From: Aldrovandia affinis
Lineage: Eukaryota > Chordata > Actinopteri > Notacanthiformes > Halosauridae
Direction: 5' to 3'
Assembly: GCA_029706075.1 (NCBI GenBank)
Contig: JAINUG010000037.1
Coordinates: 2,531,127 to 2,595,126, forward strand
DNA: 64,000 nt
Part shown: positions 47,166-63,874 of the stretch, one piece after another
Layout: every line of letters starts with the position of its first letter
Numbering within the stretch: position 1 is the first letter of the stretch
Translations under genes and position numbers: made by a program
Notes under the pieces: generated by a model
What the model saw: the letters and a program-made list of their open reading frames with translations, nothing else
Database searches by the model: none
What the model was told of the DNA's origin: nothing

Positions 47166-48235
47166 CATTGTTTCTCATTGTTTCTCTAATATTAATGTTT
47201 ACCACACCACAGCAAATACTGCATTTCTGGCTAGCTACGCCACAAAAATGGCAGTTTGGCTCTGAAAATGGTGGATTGTGTGCTTGAGTGGCTTAAACGG
47301 CTTGAACATATGGGCATTCCTGATATCGCATAAAGATATTGAGCAAACATTGTATAAAAGAGTGTTTCAAATCAGTTCAAATTCTCTATGCTCTGGATGG
47401 TGTTGGTGAACTGCCCAGCCTAGTAAGGGGTTGACATTGTAGCAGAAAGTTAGCAACTATGCGGCTCACTCTTATGTCACTCTTATGCCTCCTCTTATGC
47501 CACTTCCTATTATACCTAATAGGCTGTCACTTAGGATGGATAAATATTTCTGGATGGATAGTCTTTTTTCTCCTGACGCACACAAATAAAACACATTAGC
47601 ACTTTTATTTTATTTTTGCAGCCTGAGCTTTATGAAAAAGTGGTGTGTGCCAATTCACCTTGAGGGCAAAACTGCCCTTTTACTTCTTTGCTCTCTTGTG
47701 CTGTTGATGCTCTGTTTGAAACCAAGGTTTGTTTGAGAGTCTGAAATGAAGAGTAGAACTGCAATCAAGCAAACCCTCTCTTGTCCTATTGGCCTAAATA
47801 GCAACTGGAGTCTTTCTGATCATTGGCAGAATATAAATCCAGTGTTGTGTTTATATTAGGAAACATAAGACCACAAATGAGAACGCATGATCTTTAATGG
47901 CTAGAAGATGGTGAATCAGCATTTTGTTTTGGTTAGCAGGCCCAAATAACCAGCTTGATCCTGTGCAACACACTATCTCGTGTGTTAAATGTACTAAACG
48001 TTCAAACATGGAAGCACATTCAGATAAGGAGGGTTTTGGTGTTTGTTCTACCATCCTTTTCTCATCACATTATTGAAAACCCACACTACTTGGGTGTTAA
48101 TGATCTCCTGAGAACCCACACTACTTGCAGCGACTACTCCAGGGATTTCAATTAGATGATCTAATTAGTGAAATCTGTTAGTGCATTGGTTACAAAGCCT
48201 CCAGGACTCAGGCGCTGGAGGATCATGGCTGCCTG
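47166..48235. other. unique DNA, no gene seen
   Basis: AACCCACACTACTTG occurs twice 38 bp apart (near 48077 and 48115), a small local duplication. No element or exon is recognised. Confidence 0.4.
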
Positions 48236-48392
48236 GAACAAGGGCATAACCACATATATTAAATATTGGGGGGGACATAATGAAAGGGAATGTTTTATAT
48301 CTACAAATTATTGGGGGAGAACGATATGACTGTTTTGAATATTGGGGAGGGGGGGCTTGTCCCCCTGTCCCTCACTTGTTACACCTAAGGCC
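48236..48392 (+). repeat. possible transposon fragment with GGGGGGAC / GTCCCCCTGTCCC ends
   Basis: ATTGGGGGGGACATAATG, then ATTGGGGGAGAACG, then ATTGGGGAGGGGGGGCTTGT and CCCCCTGTCCCTCACTTGTT give three spaced ATTGGGG motifs. The ending resembles a fish repeat with G-rich and C-rich facing segments. Class and limits uncertain. Confidence 0.35.
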
Positions 48393-53689
<5,297 letters not shown>

Positions 53690-53935
53690 CATCGGGTTTC
53701 TCTTAAACTCAGCTCAGCTTCGCTCATAATGGCGCTTGTCATATCCTTCAATTGACTTGAGTGCAACTAAATTTTCATGAATAATACAGAGGCGGATAAA
53801 TAATACAACAGGCAGGGCCGGGATGCAGCTGAGCCGAACAGACTGAGAGGATCCCTCGGTCTCCAGGTGAAGGCTCTCTTTCCCCGGGCGGGGAACGGCA
53901 CACATTAATTAAGCTTATGAAGACTTGACCGGGCT
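53690..53935. promoter_or_regulatory. candidate conserved non-coding element
   Basis: Unique sequence with TTCATGAATAATAC, GGATAAATAATAC and CACATTAATTAAGCTTATG, clustered homeodomain-like and POU-like sites next to CpG-bearing sequence. No coding signal. Inferred enhancer. Confidence 0.25.
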
Positions 53936-54220
53936 GCTTTCCAAAAAGGGGGGTTGGCAGCGTGGAGAGACCGAAACGAAGAGCAATCGCCAAGCACCTC
54001 TGAACAGAAGGCGTGCACCCTGGGGGGGTCCTCCCGGAACGGCGCCCGAGCCGCGTCAGAGTAAACAGGGCCGGGGTCCATCGCTAACAGGCCGCGCCGG
54101 GAGGGCGGACAGGTACCTGACGCGCGCCGCACACCGCTCCGACACGGGCCGGGGTCCATCGCTAACGGGCCGGCGGCGTTGTCCTCGGGAAGGTCGACCT
54201 GACGCGGCAGACTCCAACAA
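53936..54220 (+). repeat. GC-rich segment with a diverged 78-bp tandem duplication
   Basis: GGGCCGGGGTCCATCGCTAA occurs at 54068 and again at 54146, each followed by similar GC-rich sequence and a CCTGACGCG motif. The two units are diverged beyond the first 25 bp. The region is strongly CpG-rich. Frames on both strands (84 and 99 codons) are compositional. Confidence 0.6.
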
Positions 54221-54323
54221 ATGAATGAATGAATGAATGAATGAATGAATGAATGAATGAATGAATGAATGAATGAATGAATGAATGAATGAATGAATGA
54301 ATGAATGAATGAATGAATGAATA
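54221..54323. repeat. (ATGA)n microsatellite, about 25 units
   Basis: Pure tetranucleotide tract. On the minus strand it is (ATTC)n and begins exactly at the 3' end of the SINE that occupies 54324-54712, so it is best explained as an expansion of the SINE tail. Confidence 0.97.
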
Positions 54324-54712
54324 TTGGATTTATATAGTGCTTTTTTTTACAAGGAACTCAAAGCACTTACAACGATAGGGGCAACTCACCTCAACTGCCA
54401 TCGATGTGCAGCACCCACCTGGCTGAACGCGACGGCAGCCATAGTGATACACAGTGGAGAGACGAGGAGGGAGGGAATGAATGAATTGCATGTATATACA
54501 GTATGTTGTCTTGGTTGGGAATTTGGCCAGGACACCGGGTTAACACCCTACTCTTTTTGAAAAGCACCATGGGATCTTTTATGACCACAGAGAGTCAGGA
54601 CCTTGGTTTTTACCGTCCCATCCAAAAAACAAACATGTAGTCCCGTGTGATTAAACCTTGGCATTGCCAGTGCCATGCTCTACCAACTGAGCTGTGGGAC
54701 TACCAAGAGCAA
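54324..54712 (-). repeat. full-length tRNA-derived SINE with LINE-like tail, minus strand
   Basis: On minus the head is CAGCTCAGTTGGTAGAGC (A box) with a decayed B box, GGTTTAATCAC. The body includes AAAAGATCCCATGGTGCTTT, CCGGTGTCCTGGCCAAATTC, TATGGCTGCCGTCGCGTTCA and GGTGGGTGCTGCACATCG. The end is AGTGCTTTGAGTTCCTTG and GCACTATATAAATCC, a LINE-like 3' end, then (ATTC)n. I know this order as a common fish repeat. About 390 bp, apparently complete. The tRNA-like head is not a functional tRNA gene. Confidence 0.85.
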
Positions 54713-57700
54713 GCAGGAGGCACGCTGCTGGGAGGGCGGGGCTGCTGGGAGGGCGGGGCTGCCCCTGCACCTGGGACCTGACAATGCTCATGAATATTCA
54801 ACCATAGCCATTTCTCTCCCGCCTCTCCCCATCCCCGAGCGGCAACACAGGGGGCAGCAGGGCCTGTCAGGGTGTGCACAGTGATGGCAGCCGCACACCA
54901 TGGCACCTGCATGGGTCCCACGCAGGGTGACAGGGTCACAAGGGCCCCGCCTTGTAAATGACATTGTTTTTGCTCTCATCCCTCCTCTGCACCATAACAA
55001 CTTCTGTGCATGCGGGCGGTAATTGGAGAAGGAGGTAATTAAAACTAATTGGCATTTATCAAGAGGTCACTCATGCGTTGCTCCGTTGCTCTTGACCTGA
55101 TAGAAAATAAATAAATAAAGATTTATGTTTTAAGTCTGTTAAAAAACTAAGATGGAAGGAGGAAGTGGTGTTGGTGGTGTGTGTGAGAGTCACGTGGGCC
55201 TGTGCCGCAGGTGCAAAGCGAGCTTCCTTCCTGACACTGATCAAAGACTGCGCTGCAGCGGGGGGGGCGATGTGTGGGGGAAGAATCCGAGGACACGCGT
55301 GCCCCGAGAACCTCGATGAGACCCTCCTCGTTCTGCTTTGTGGAGCGAGCAGCTGGTTAGCCAGGTGTAGGAAGCAGCTTTTAAGGGCCTCACAGTCCAC
55401 AGCTTGTCAAGAGACAAGCGGGTGAGCGCCAAAGCACCGCAGTCTCGGAGGCCGTAAGAGGAGAAACTCTCGACATCCTCTTCTCGGTTCTTCTGAGAGA
55501 ATTTGACAGATTTAATGTTTTAAGCGACACTTCCCCCGATATCCTTCAGGTGCGCCAAATAGAAAAACTAACGATGTAAAAATGCAAATTGCTTTATATC
55601 AAACAACTCAGTGAACATAAACCACAGCTCAATATGGTATTATGAGTCCTCCTGCAGTGGTAACAAAACAAAAGCATTCCTGTCAAGGCAGAAAACGAGT
55701 GCTGTCATTCACTTTCAAAGGTTTTCTGAGGTTTCCGTTACCTCCTCCAGTCACATGGTGTGATTTGATTTGGAAGCGATTAAAGTTTGCAGACAGGAGT
55801 CCTGCAGAGAAAACGTATGCGCTCACCGCATCTCCCACAATGCACCGCCATTAGATTATTGCCCAAGGAACCGTATTAGCAACACTGATTCATCCACCTC
55901 CACCATAGCTCCAGCATTAGTCAATCGCTGGTACATATACTATTCACCCGAGACGTTGTCTCCTAATGGACAGACTGCAGGACCGCATTACGGATTCGAT
56001 CAGGCTGTGAAGGCCTGCTTCACCGAACATCTTATTGGCTATACAGTTAACAGAACATTATTTAATGGTGTACAGTGTATAATTTATAGAGACGTCCTGC
56101 GGTGTACTAGCACACCGGGGGAGGAGGGGGGGTGGTTACGCCTTCAATGCTGAGGCGTCTGTTTAATGAACAGTCTTGGAGACGGGCAGAGTTTGGAGCA
56201 GCGGTTCTTAGGTGCTAGAGCTGAGCGCTTCCCTGTTCTCCAGCGGCTTCTGTTTATAACAACAAAGGCAGCGAGGCACCCTTGCACATCACGACCCCAG
56301 AGCTACACTTCCGTCGCCTCGATTGAATTATCTCGTATCGGCAGCAGCAAGCATAAATATAAGCAAATGTCAGCGCCTTCAGTCTGATGGCACTAAAGGC
56401 ACTGAAGTTCCACTGTTGACACGGAAATTGAAAAGGGTGCCTCAAAATGGCAGCTGAATACACTCAACACTTTGTACATTCCGTGTCTTTCAAAGCCGTG
56501 TTGCGCGTAACGGCACATGGAGAGAGGGGAGAACAAAGTGTTTCTGCGCCGGGTCTGGCCCCGCTCCTTCAAAGACCCGTGGCACTCACCTGGCGGTCCG
56601 CTGGCTTGCTCAGCGATTGAAATTCTGTAAGGATCACAATGAATGCCGGGACTGTTCTCTGTCCTTGCTGACACAGGGCTCCTTACGCCAGGGAACATTT
56701 ACTATACAAGATTTTTTTTCTTCTTCATATTTGAAAACAGAGGGGGTGACTGTTCTGTTTCGTTCAAAACGTATCAATCAACGGATTTTATCAGTCTGCC
56801 CTTATAGTCCCGTGTCAGGGTAATTCGCCCGGGACAAAGGAGCTGCTCACAAAATCAAGACCCAGCACTGCCCCCTAATGGAAGCCTTGTGCCATGACCT
56901 TGCGTGACCGTATCGCAGGGCCCCGCGTGTTGGCAGTCCAGCTCTATCTGGCAGGCCCACCCCCTCCACCTTCCCCGGTGCCGCTCAGAGGTGCGCGTGC
57001 TCCTCTGCCAGGTATTAATATTGATGCGCTGTGCGGCCCAGTCCCTGTCATAACGCATTCAGATAAAAAGCGTGATGTGTGGAACGTGTTTAAATACCCT
57101 TGGCTGCTCCCACCGGCTCGCCCTCAACCTTCTAAGGTGAGAGAACGGCGACGAGGCCGAGACGCGACGCCGACGTGCACAAAGAGGATGCTCCGCGGGT
57201 CTAGCTTCTGACCGACTCGCCACAGTCTGCTGTACACATCAATCACAGAATCCATTAGGTGCCCCTAAATGCCCCAGGAGACCCGCTGCCCAGGAAAAGG
57301 GGTCTACACACGAGTCCTTGTCCTGTTAAAAGGTTTAGGGGGCAATTGAAGCAGAACTACTAAAAATCACATCATGTGAAAAAAGCTTATTTGAAGCAAC
57401 AAGATTTTAAATATTTCCGGAAAAGGCTGTACACCAGAACCTTTATTCAAAACCTCTTCCTCAAGCGGTTTTCCAGCAATATTTTTGTGCATTAATTTTG
57501 CATAAATGTTTAATACATTTTTAAACAGAGAAACAAAATGATAAGTACACAAAGCACTTCAAAAGCATAGGCCTAGTACAAGCTGAAAAATATGAATCAT
57601 TAAGTCCTATAAAGTAGGCACCGTTTCATATCCGCTGTTCCAGCAGTAACGCATTGATTAGGCAAGTCCTGTCCAACTGACAGATGTTTTAGAATCCATT

Positions 57701-57985
57701 AATTAGTTCTCAACGTCATACATTAAAGTCACACACAATATGGTAGTGATAACACCTGTTACCAAGGTAAATAAAACATCACCAAACAAGCCCTGTTAGG
57801 GGGTGGGGGTTGTCAAACATACAAAATATCTAATTGAGCGTGCACAGATTCATCTGTAAACTTTTCTCATCTAATTGCAGGGGTTTTACGGTTTTATCAA
57901 AGCCGAGACGTCAAGCGCTGCATTAGTCATCTTTATGGTGCCGAAGGACTCATCCACAATTATTAATTTTTTCATGTTACAAATG
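54713..57985. other. unique, partly CpG-rich DNA, no gene seen
   Basis: CTGCTGGGAGGGCGGGG is tandemly duplicated near 54726-54762. CpG-rich patches at 55180-55500, 56500-56700 and 56880-57230 carry frames on both strands without recognisable domains. The 127-codon plus frame at 55770-56153 is unconvincing. No repeat family is recognised. Some patches could be regulatory. Confidence 0.35.
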
Positions 57986-58205
57986 GTAAGGAAATGCCAT
58001 CTGAAATCAATAGAAGCTGATATGTTAATAGCCACAGCTGAGAGGTGACTATTTTCATGTAACAGAGAGATGAATATGCAGCTTGCTCCAGAGAATATTA
58101 AAATGCTTCCTCAGGGGGGAAAATGAGGCAAAAGCTATTGGCTCGAGGATTTTAATAACAATAAAATATTGCCTTGAGTATTCATAATAAAAGCAGCAGG
58201 GTTTT
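57986..58205. promoter_or_regulatory. candidate conserved non-coding element
   Basis: AT-rich but non-repetitive, with GATGAATATGCAGC (octamer-like), GGATTTTAATAACAATAA and GAGTATTCATAATAAAAG. The combination of POU, SOX and homeodomain-like sites suggests an enhancer; inference only. Confidence 0.25.
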
Positions 58206-61080
58206 TTTTAGGTTTTTTTTACAATACCTCTTTCATTTTGCGAATTCGTTTTATTGGTTTCTTTTGCGCTCTGCGTCTCGGCTGTGTGAAGTGACATTTT
58301 GAAAGTAAGTTTCTCTTTATTAGTAGATTACTGTCGCGCGGGAGGTATGGGCGTTCGTCTGCGAGCCACGATGAAGAAACCGGCGATGTATCATCACAGC
58401 GGTGCTTTCGGCTTGACCAGTAAAATTTAATCAAACTCTAATCTCAAATGAGCGTGACCTTTTGAAATTTACCAATGAAAGTAATATGTCATACCTCATA
58501 TATAATACCTTGTGATAGTCTATGGAGGCACCGGTGCTATTTTTATCTGCGGAAATTGTTTTACATCGTGACTTGATGTGAGGGATGTTTTTCAACCTCC
58601 CGTAGCTTTCACTGGTACATTTGACTCTGTGCACACTGGGCCGCATCAGGCGGGAGCGCCACAGTATGAAATTCCACGCTAGTTTATTTACTCCCCTCCC
58701 TGACCTGCATCTCAGAACTTTCTCGAACAACACAACCTCACTAGCAGAGCTACGGGTGGCAGCGTTCTCTGCCTGCCACATAACTCCCAGTGCAGGCAAA
58801 GTAAGAGGCTATGTTCAGTATCACAAGGAGAAAAAGAGTGATTTTACTTTTCAGGCTGCTCTGTTAAGAGCTTAACATGGTCTCATGATCAATTCATAGC
58901 TATTCTATACATTTGTAGGAGCAGAAAATGTATGCATATTTTAAAACTGTTTGCGATGCATCGTTGGGAGTGCAGTGCAGCAACCAAGAAACAGAGTCAT
59001 CAATGAATGATTTAGGGGGGAAAAATACATATTTTGTCATATTGACATTATACACTTTCCATTACTATTGTTGGTGAGTAGTATGGTCCAGCTCCTGCTT
59101 AACTGAAGGAAGCATTCCAACTCCACAGATTAAAACAGTAGTACTGCTACAGTCGGCATCACACTGAAAAAAGATAAAGAGTATTCATGTGACTTAATAT
59201 GTGAAATAAATGCCATGGTGTAGCCTGGCATTATGAGGCAACATTGACATTTATCAGACCCAGTGTTTGAGTGCGATATTGAGTAAGTGACGCAGCATAC
59301 AGTAACAAGTAGAAGAGGCTTTCCCCACAGTATCCAGAGACAGGGTCAAGGTCTAAGAACACACTATCTACGATGTAGACTGTATTCTGAGGAGCCCCGC
59401 AAGAACCAGGTACACTGGAACACCATACAAGTAGGGGCAATGTCATCCCCAATGGCATTCACCATTCAGACAGACTGCGGCATATCCACTTACAGGTGAC
59501 GAACCAGAACTAAAGTACATCCTTTTACCTTATGTGGGCTGCTTTAATGAGTTGATCTGTCACCGTCTGACTGAACCTTATTTTAATAACACTGGAAAAC
59601 ATCTGGAGACACAAGTGGCCACAATGCTTTAGTGTGTTGTGCATTTAATTAAAGATTAGCACACTATTCCCCTTCACCCCCAAAGTAAGGAGCAATGTCC
59701 TTTTTAATCAAATTCAGCAGGCATATAGAAGAATCACTTTGAATAATGTATGCACTGTCACTGAAAACATGTATTAGCAAATAAAATGTGTAAATAATTT
59801 GCAAAGTTTCATTCGAAAATAAGGTCTTGTCTTCTTGGAGCTTTTAAATTTGGCTTTTCAAGTATGTATACAAAAAATAATATGAGCTTATAGTTTTGCA
59901 TGTCTGCGAAATTGAATTCCATCTTAATGTGCTTCTATTAAATGGATAATTTTCTGCATCATTTATATTTTTCCTGCAAGTTTGTATTTTGTTTCAATAT
60001 GGAAATATTTAGCATATAAAATATCTCATGCTTCAATAAAAATGCAAGCTTGCAGCAGCATGATAAACAGCTTGGAACAGCTTCCAACTTGGAATTGGAA
60101 TTAACTTGGAAATCCAAAAAGCTCAGGCCATTGAAAACGTGAAGCTAACGTGTAGGTTGGAGTCGATAACCATTTCAACTCAGTAAATTAAATTAAATGT
60201 CATAAGTAAATTCACAAATTTAATTATGACAATTAGTTAAGAAAAATTGTCATAATGTTCTATCAGTATTGCTTTAATTAATTAACAGAATTTCAGTTCA
60301 CTTGTTTGAATTGAAATGGAATTGACCCCAATTCTGTCGGTGCATAATGAACGTGAGTATTTATTGTCACTCTTGTAAGTTTTTATCCTTTTGAAAAAAG
60401 GCTTCAGTGCAGTGCAAACAGATGCTTTTTTTAATTCTCTGGAATAGATTACACCATCTATCACATCACTGCTCATGACTTATGCATACACATTGTCTGC
60501 CTCTCCACATAAATATGAGATCCACATAAATTCTTGTTTGTGTGACACGTAGTAAATGTTATTTGTTAAACCGCCGCCCATTGGCTATAAATAAAAATGT
60601 ACAAAAAATCCCTTTATTCTTGTCAGCTCTAATCAAAATAATTGATTAAGGGGTATTGGGCACAGTCTTGGCTTTTCTCGTTTCGCTCGTTTTCTCATAC
60701 CTTTATCACTTAATCAGGTGTTTTTAATCTGTTGACACTGGGAACTGAACCAGGGCAGTTAAACGGGCCAACACTGCTACTGAACACTTCTTCAAAGTCG
60801 ATTTATACAGAAAGTAAAATAAATGAGATTTTCACAGTAGATTTTTTTCTAACTTTCAAATATTTTCCTACAGAGGGAGGAGCAGGTCAGTGTGATAGGA
60901 GGGGATTCTTATCTATAGAATACTGAATCTTTCTGACACTTTTCAGTGCTTCTGTGTGCATTTGTCCTGTTTCTATCAACAAATCTATTATGAGTATTGT
61001 GTCCCACTCACAGAACAAACTCAAATGTGGCACAAACCCTTTTCTCAAAAAGGAGTCCTGTAAAAACCTTTGACCGGAAA
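58206..61080. other. unique AT-rich DNA, no gene seen
   Basis: No repeat or exon is recognised. Frames of 122 codons minus (58431-58799) and 84 plus overlap and lack domains. A small GTCATAA / TTATGAC inverted repeat lies near 60200-60230. Confidence 0.4.
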
Positions 61081-61107
61081 TGATCCCCCTGTACAGTGTG
61101 CATGTAA

Positions 61108-61405
61108 TTTTCCCCAGCATGGTGAGGGAATGATCCCCCAATATGGTGATAGAATGATCCCCCAGCATAGTAAGGAAATGATCACCAGCATGGTGAGGGA
61201 ATGATCCCCAGCATATAGTGATAGAATGATCCCCCAGCATAGTAAGGAAATTATCACCAGCATAATGAGGGAATGATCACCAACATAATGAGGGAATGAT
61301 CACCAACATAATGAGGGAATTATCACCAGCATAATGAGGGAATAATCACCAGCATTGTGAGGGAATGATCCCCCAGCATAATGAGGGAATGATCCCCCAG
61401 TATGC
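61108..61405. repeat. minisatellite, about 13 units of 23-25 bp
   Basis: Repeating unit of the form TGATCACCAGCATAATGAGG plus GAA. Some units carry TGATCCCCCAGCAT variants. Units 3 and 6 are identical, and units 8 and 9 are identical; units 2-3 and 5-6 form a repeated pair (GTGATAGAA then AGTAAGGAAA), so there is higher-order structure. Unit length is not a multiple of three, so the minus frames of repeated GDHSLTMLG type are artefacts. Confidence 0.95.
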
Positions 61406-63230
61406 TAAGAGAGCTCTAGCTTAAGAGGGCAGGGGAGATCTTGGTTGTGCGATAAGCAGTCTGAGGGGGCATTCCACAATCCTCTCTTCTTGTCTAAATT
61501 GTGTTGTTACTTTAGTTTACACAAACACTTGTCGTTTTAACAATATATCAGGAGTAGGGGATATTTCTGCTCATAAAGTCACAGTTAATTGTTCAGTTTG
61601 ATTTTAAAGTAGAGTTGACAAAAGTCCACCATGTCACTCTCAGTGTTTCCACACACACCCACACACAAGGGAAAAGTGATCAAATTACAGCGAATTGTAC
61701 GCAGTGTGAAATCGCGGTTCATTATACATCATCAGCCGCGGGGAACAAAGACGTCGGAGAAAGCAGAAAATGCAGAGATTGCCAAAGCATGTGAACTGCA
61801 TTGTTTCGGTCCTTGCGCAATTATTCTGCGTATCATCTGTTGCTCACAGGTCAGCACCACCGGGACACCTTTTTCCCCAAACCGCGCAGTGGATTTGACT
61901 TGAACCTGGACTTTTCCTCGTGCACAGTGAATTTCCCTGCCGTCTGTATCAAAGCAATTACTGGTCTTCCATGTCCGGGATGAGGACAAAACCAGAGCAG
62001 CTGAACGAAATGCTCTATGAAAACTACACGACCATTCCCGTCGGTTGGCACTTCAGTGATTCATAAGCACTCAATGTCAGCCACAGTTTATGGTACAGTA
62101 ATGAGTCATCCCTTCCAGGTTTCATTTAGCAATTAGGGTCAATTAACAGATGCGCGCACCCCCCTTTAATCTTCAATGGCAGCAGTGTTATTAGGCTCAC
62201 TATGAAGGGAGGAGACCCAGTGGACCAGCATTGAGTACAATTCTGAGGTGAGCGTGTGTGTGTGAGACACAATAATTAGCCTACAGTATGTTCTGTCTCG
62301 CTTTATTTGGCAAGGGCAAATGTCTCCTTCCTTCCCCGCATTACAGACAGGCCTTGTGTCTCGATGAGACAGGGTACGCATGTAAATTGGGTTTTCCGGG
62401 ATGACAGATCCACACTCCGTATAAACCGCCAGGGTTTTGTGTACGGCCCAGATCTGAGAATATTAAGACCTGACACACTAAGCTTCCTGAAAACAGGCTT
62501 TGGACCGAAGCTGATTTAACGGAGAACTATTGACTCTTTTAACTAAATGCTCTTTATATCTCTCCGTGGCAGGGAAAGTATTACAGCAGCCACATTTCCA
62601 CGGGAATGTTGAAGCACATTTATCTCTGACCCCTAAAAAGAATCACTTTGAGCCGCAAAGGCATGGTGTTTTCTGTTAAATTTGCTTTGCCGAGTAAAGG
62701 TTCAATCACGTTATTTTAATGAGCCCCACACACCTTGTGGTTTGCAATGAGTTGAATTAATCATTTATGTGTAGGAATAATGTTCCATTATTACATTTCC
62801 ACACAGTATAAAGGCTGTTTCCATTTCTCAAGTTAATAGCGGTTTCCAAGTCGCACATCATTTTAAATGTGTCTAAAAGTCGCATAAATCCAAACCAATG
62901 GAAACATAGCTATTGACATTCGAAAATTAAAATTCTTGATAAGACGTGTTCCATCTTCTTAATGACGACAGAAAAAACACAGGATTGCAGGTCTTCATTT
63001 TCTGTTGGGCAGGAACAGTGTCATTAGTGTGGGGGTGGCCAGCGGTCGTCCCGCAGAGCTGCGGGGTGTGATGATTTCTGTTTTCACCTTCAAATCATAA
63101 ATCAATTCAGACCCAAGAAACCAGGTGAGGTTATTTAACTGTGCAATCAACGAACATTCATTGATCAACTAAGTGCTGAGGAACACGGAAAACAAGCACA
63201 CCCTGCAGCTCCCCTGTGCCAGGGCGGGCC
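61406..63230. other. unique DNA, no gene seen
   Basis: 61620-62060 is open on both strands in several phases without a domain. 62520-62900 looks enhancer-like (CACGTTATTTTAATGAGC, GAATTAATCATTTATG). No repeat family is recognised. Confidence 0.4.
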
Positions 63231-63234
63231 ACCC

Positions 63235-63540
63235 GTGATTCAGATTCAGATTCAGCCGTCTCAGGTTGTACAGGAAATTCAGCATGAGCCCCTGCATCCT
63301 CAGGATGTTCTACAGCAGCACCGTCGAGAGCGTCCTGACGCGCTGCGTCACCGCCTGGCATGGGAGCTGCTCCGCCCTCGACCGGAAAGCACTACAGAGG
63401 GTGGTACGATCAGCCCAGCACATCGGCGGCGGCGAGCTCCCCACTCCAGGACATTTACACCAAGCGATGCATGGCCAAGGCAAAGCAGATTATCAAGGCA
63501 AAGTGAATAAATGTATTGCAGAATGGACAACAATACAGCT
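63235..63540 (+). pseudogene. non-LTR LINE, C-terminal fragment of reverse transcriptase protein
   Basis: The frame from 63266 encodes LYRKFSMSPCILRMFYSSTV, ESVLTRCVTAWHGS and ALQRVVRSAQHIGGGELPT, matching the region after the polymerase core in L2/CR1/Rex-type LINEs (FY.s.vESvL..., RvvrtA..I.g). At about 63442 the match shifts phase and continues as LQDIYTKRCMAKAKQIIKA, so one or more bases have been lost. No polymerase motifs remain. Upstream GATTCAGATTCAGCCGTCTC belongs to the same region. Confidence 0.78.
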
Positions 63541-63544
63541 GAAT

Positions 63545-63660
63545 TAGGGATGTCAAACTCAATTTTGATGGTCCCACCTCTGCTATTCAGTTCTTAATTA
63601 GCTCAATTCCCAATTCAACCAATTAGACCAGGATAACTGGCTGGACCAAAAAACAACCCA
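63545..63660 (-). repeat. dispersed repeat fragment
   Basis: On minus: CCAGCCAGTTATCCTGGTCT, AATTGGTTGAATTGGGAATT, GAGCTAATTAAG and CATCAAAATTGAGTTTGACA then TCCC. This resembles a common fish repeat that ends near GAGTTTGACACCCCTG. Class uncertain. Confidence 0.45.
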
Positions 63661-63874
63661 AAAAAAGTGCGATCGCAGCGTGTGGCTGTTTTAGAACCTG
63701 ACACTTCTCATCATGAGCCCATCCCAAAAGCACAACAATGGAAAAATATCAGAATCTAAATTCATGGAATCAAATGAATTGAAACTAAAACAATGACTAA
63801 AAATAACTGTTGAACATCTGGAAACATCATACTGTGAGGTGAGGAACCCCGGTGCAAATAAACTCGACACACGA

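Noticed and set aside
60887..61263. Minus frames with repeated GDHSLTMLG peptides
   Set aside because: Translations of the minisatellite; unit lengths of 23-25 bp shift the phase between units, so no conserved protein repeat exists.
61108..61405. Array considered as CRISPR
   Set aside because: Units are contiguous with no unique spacers and the genome is clearly vertebrate; it is a minisatellite.
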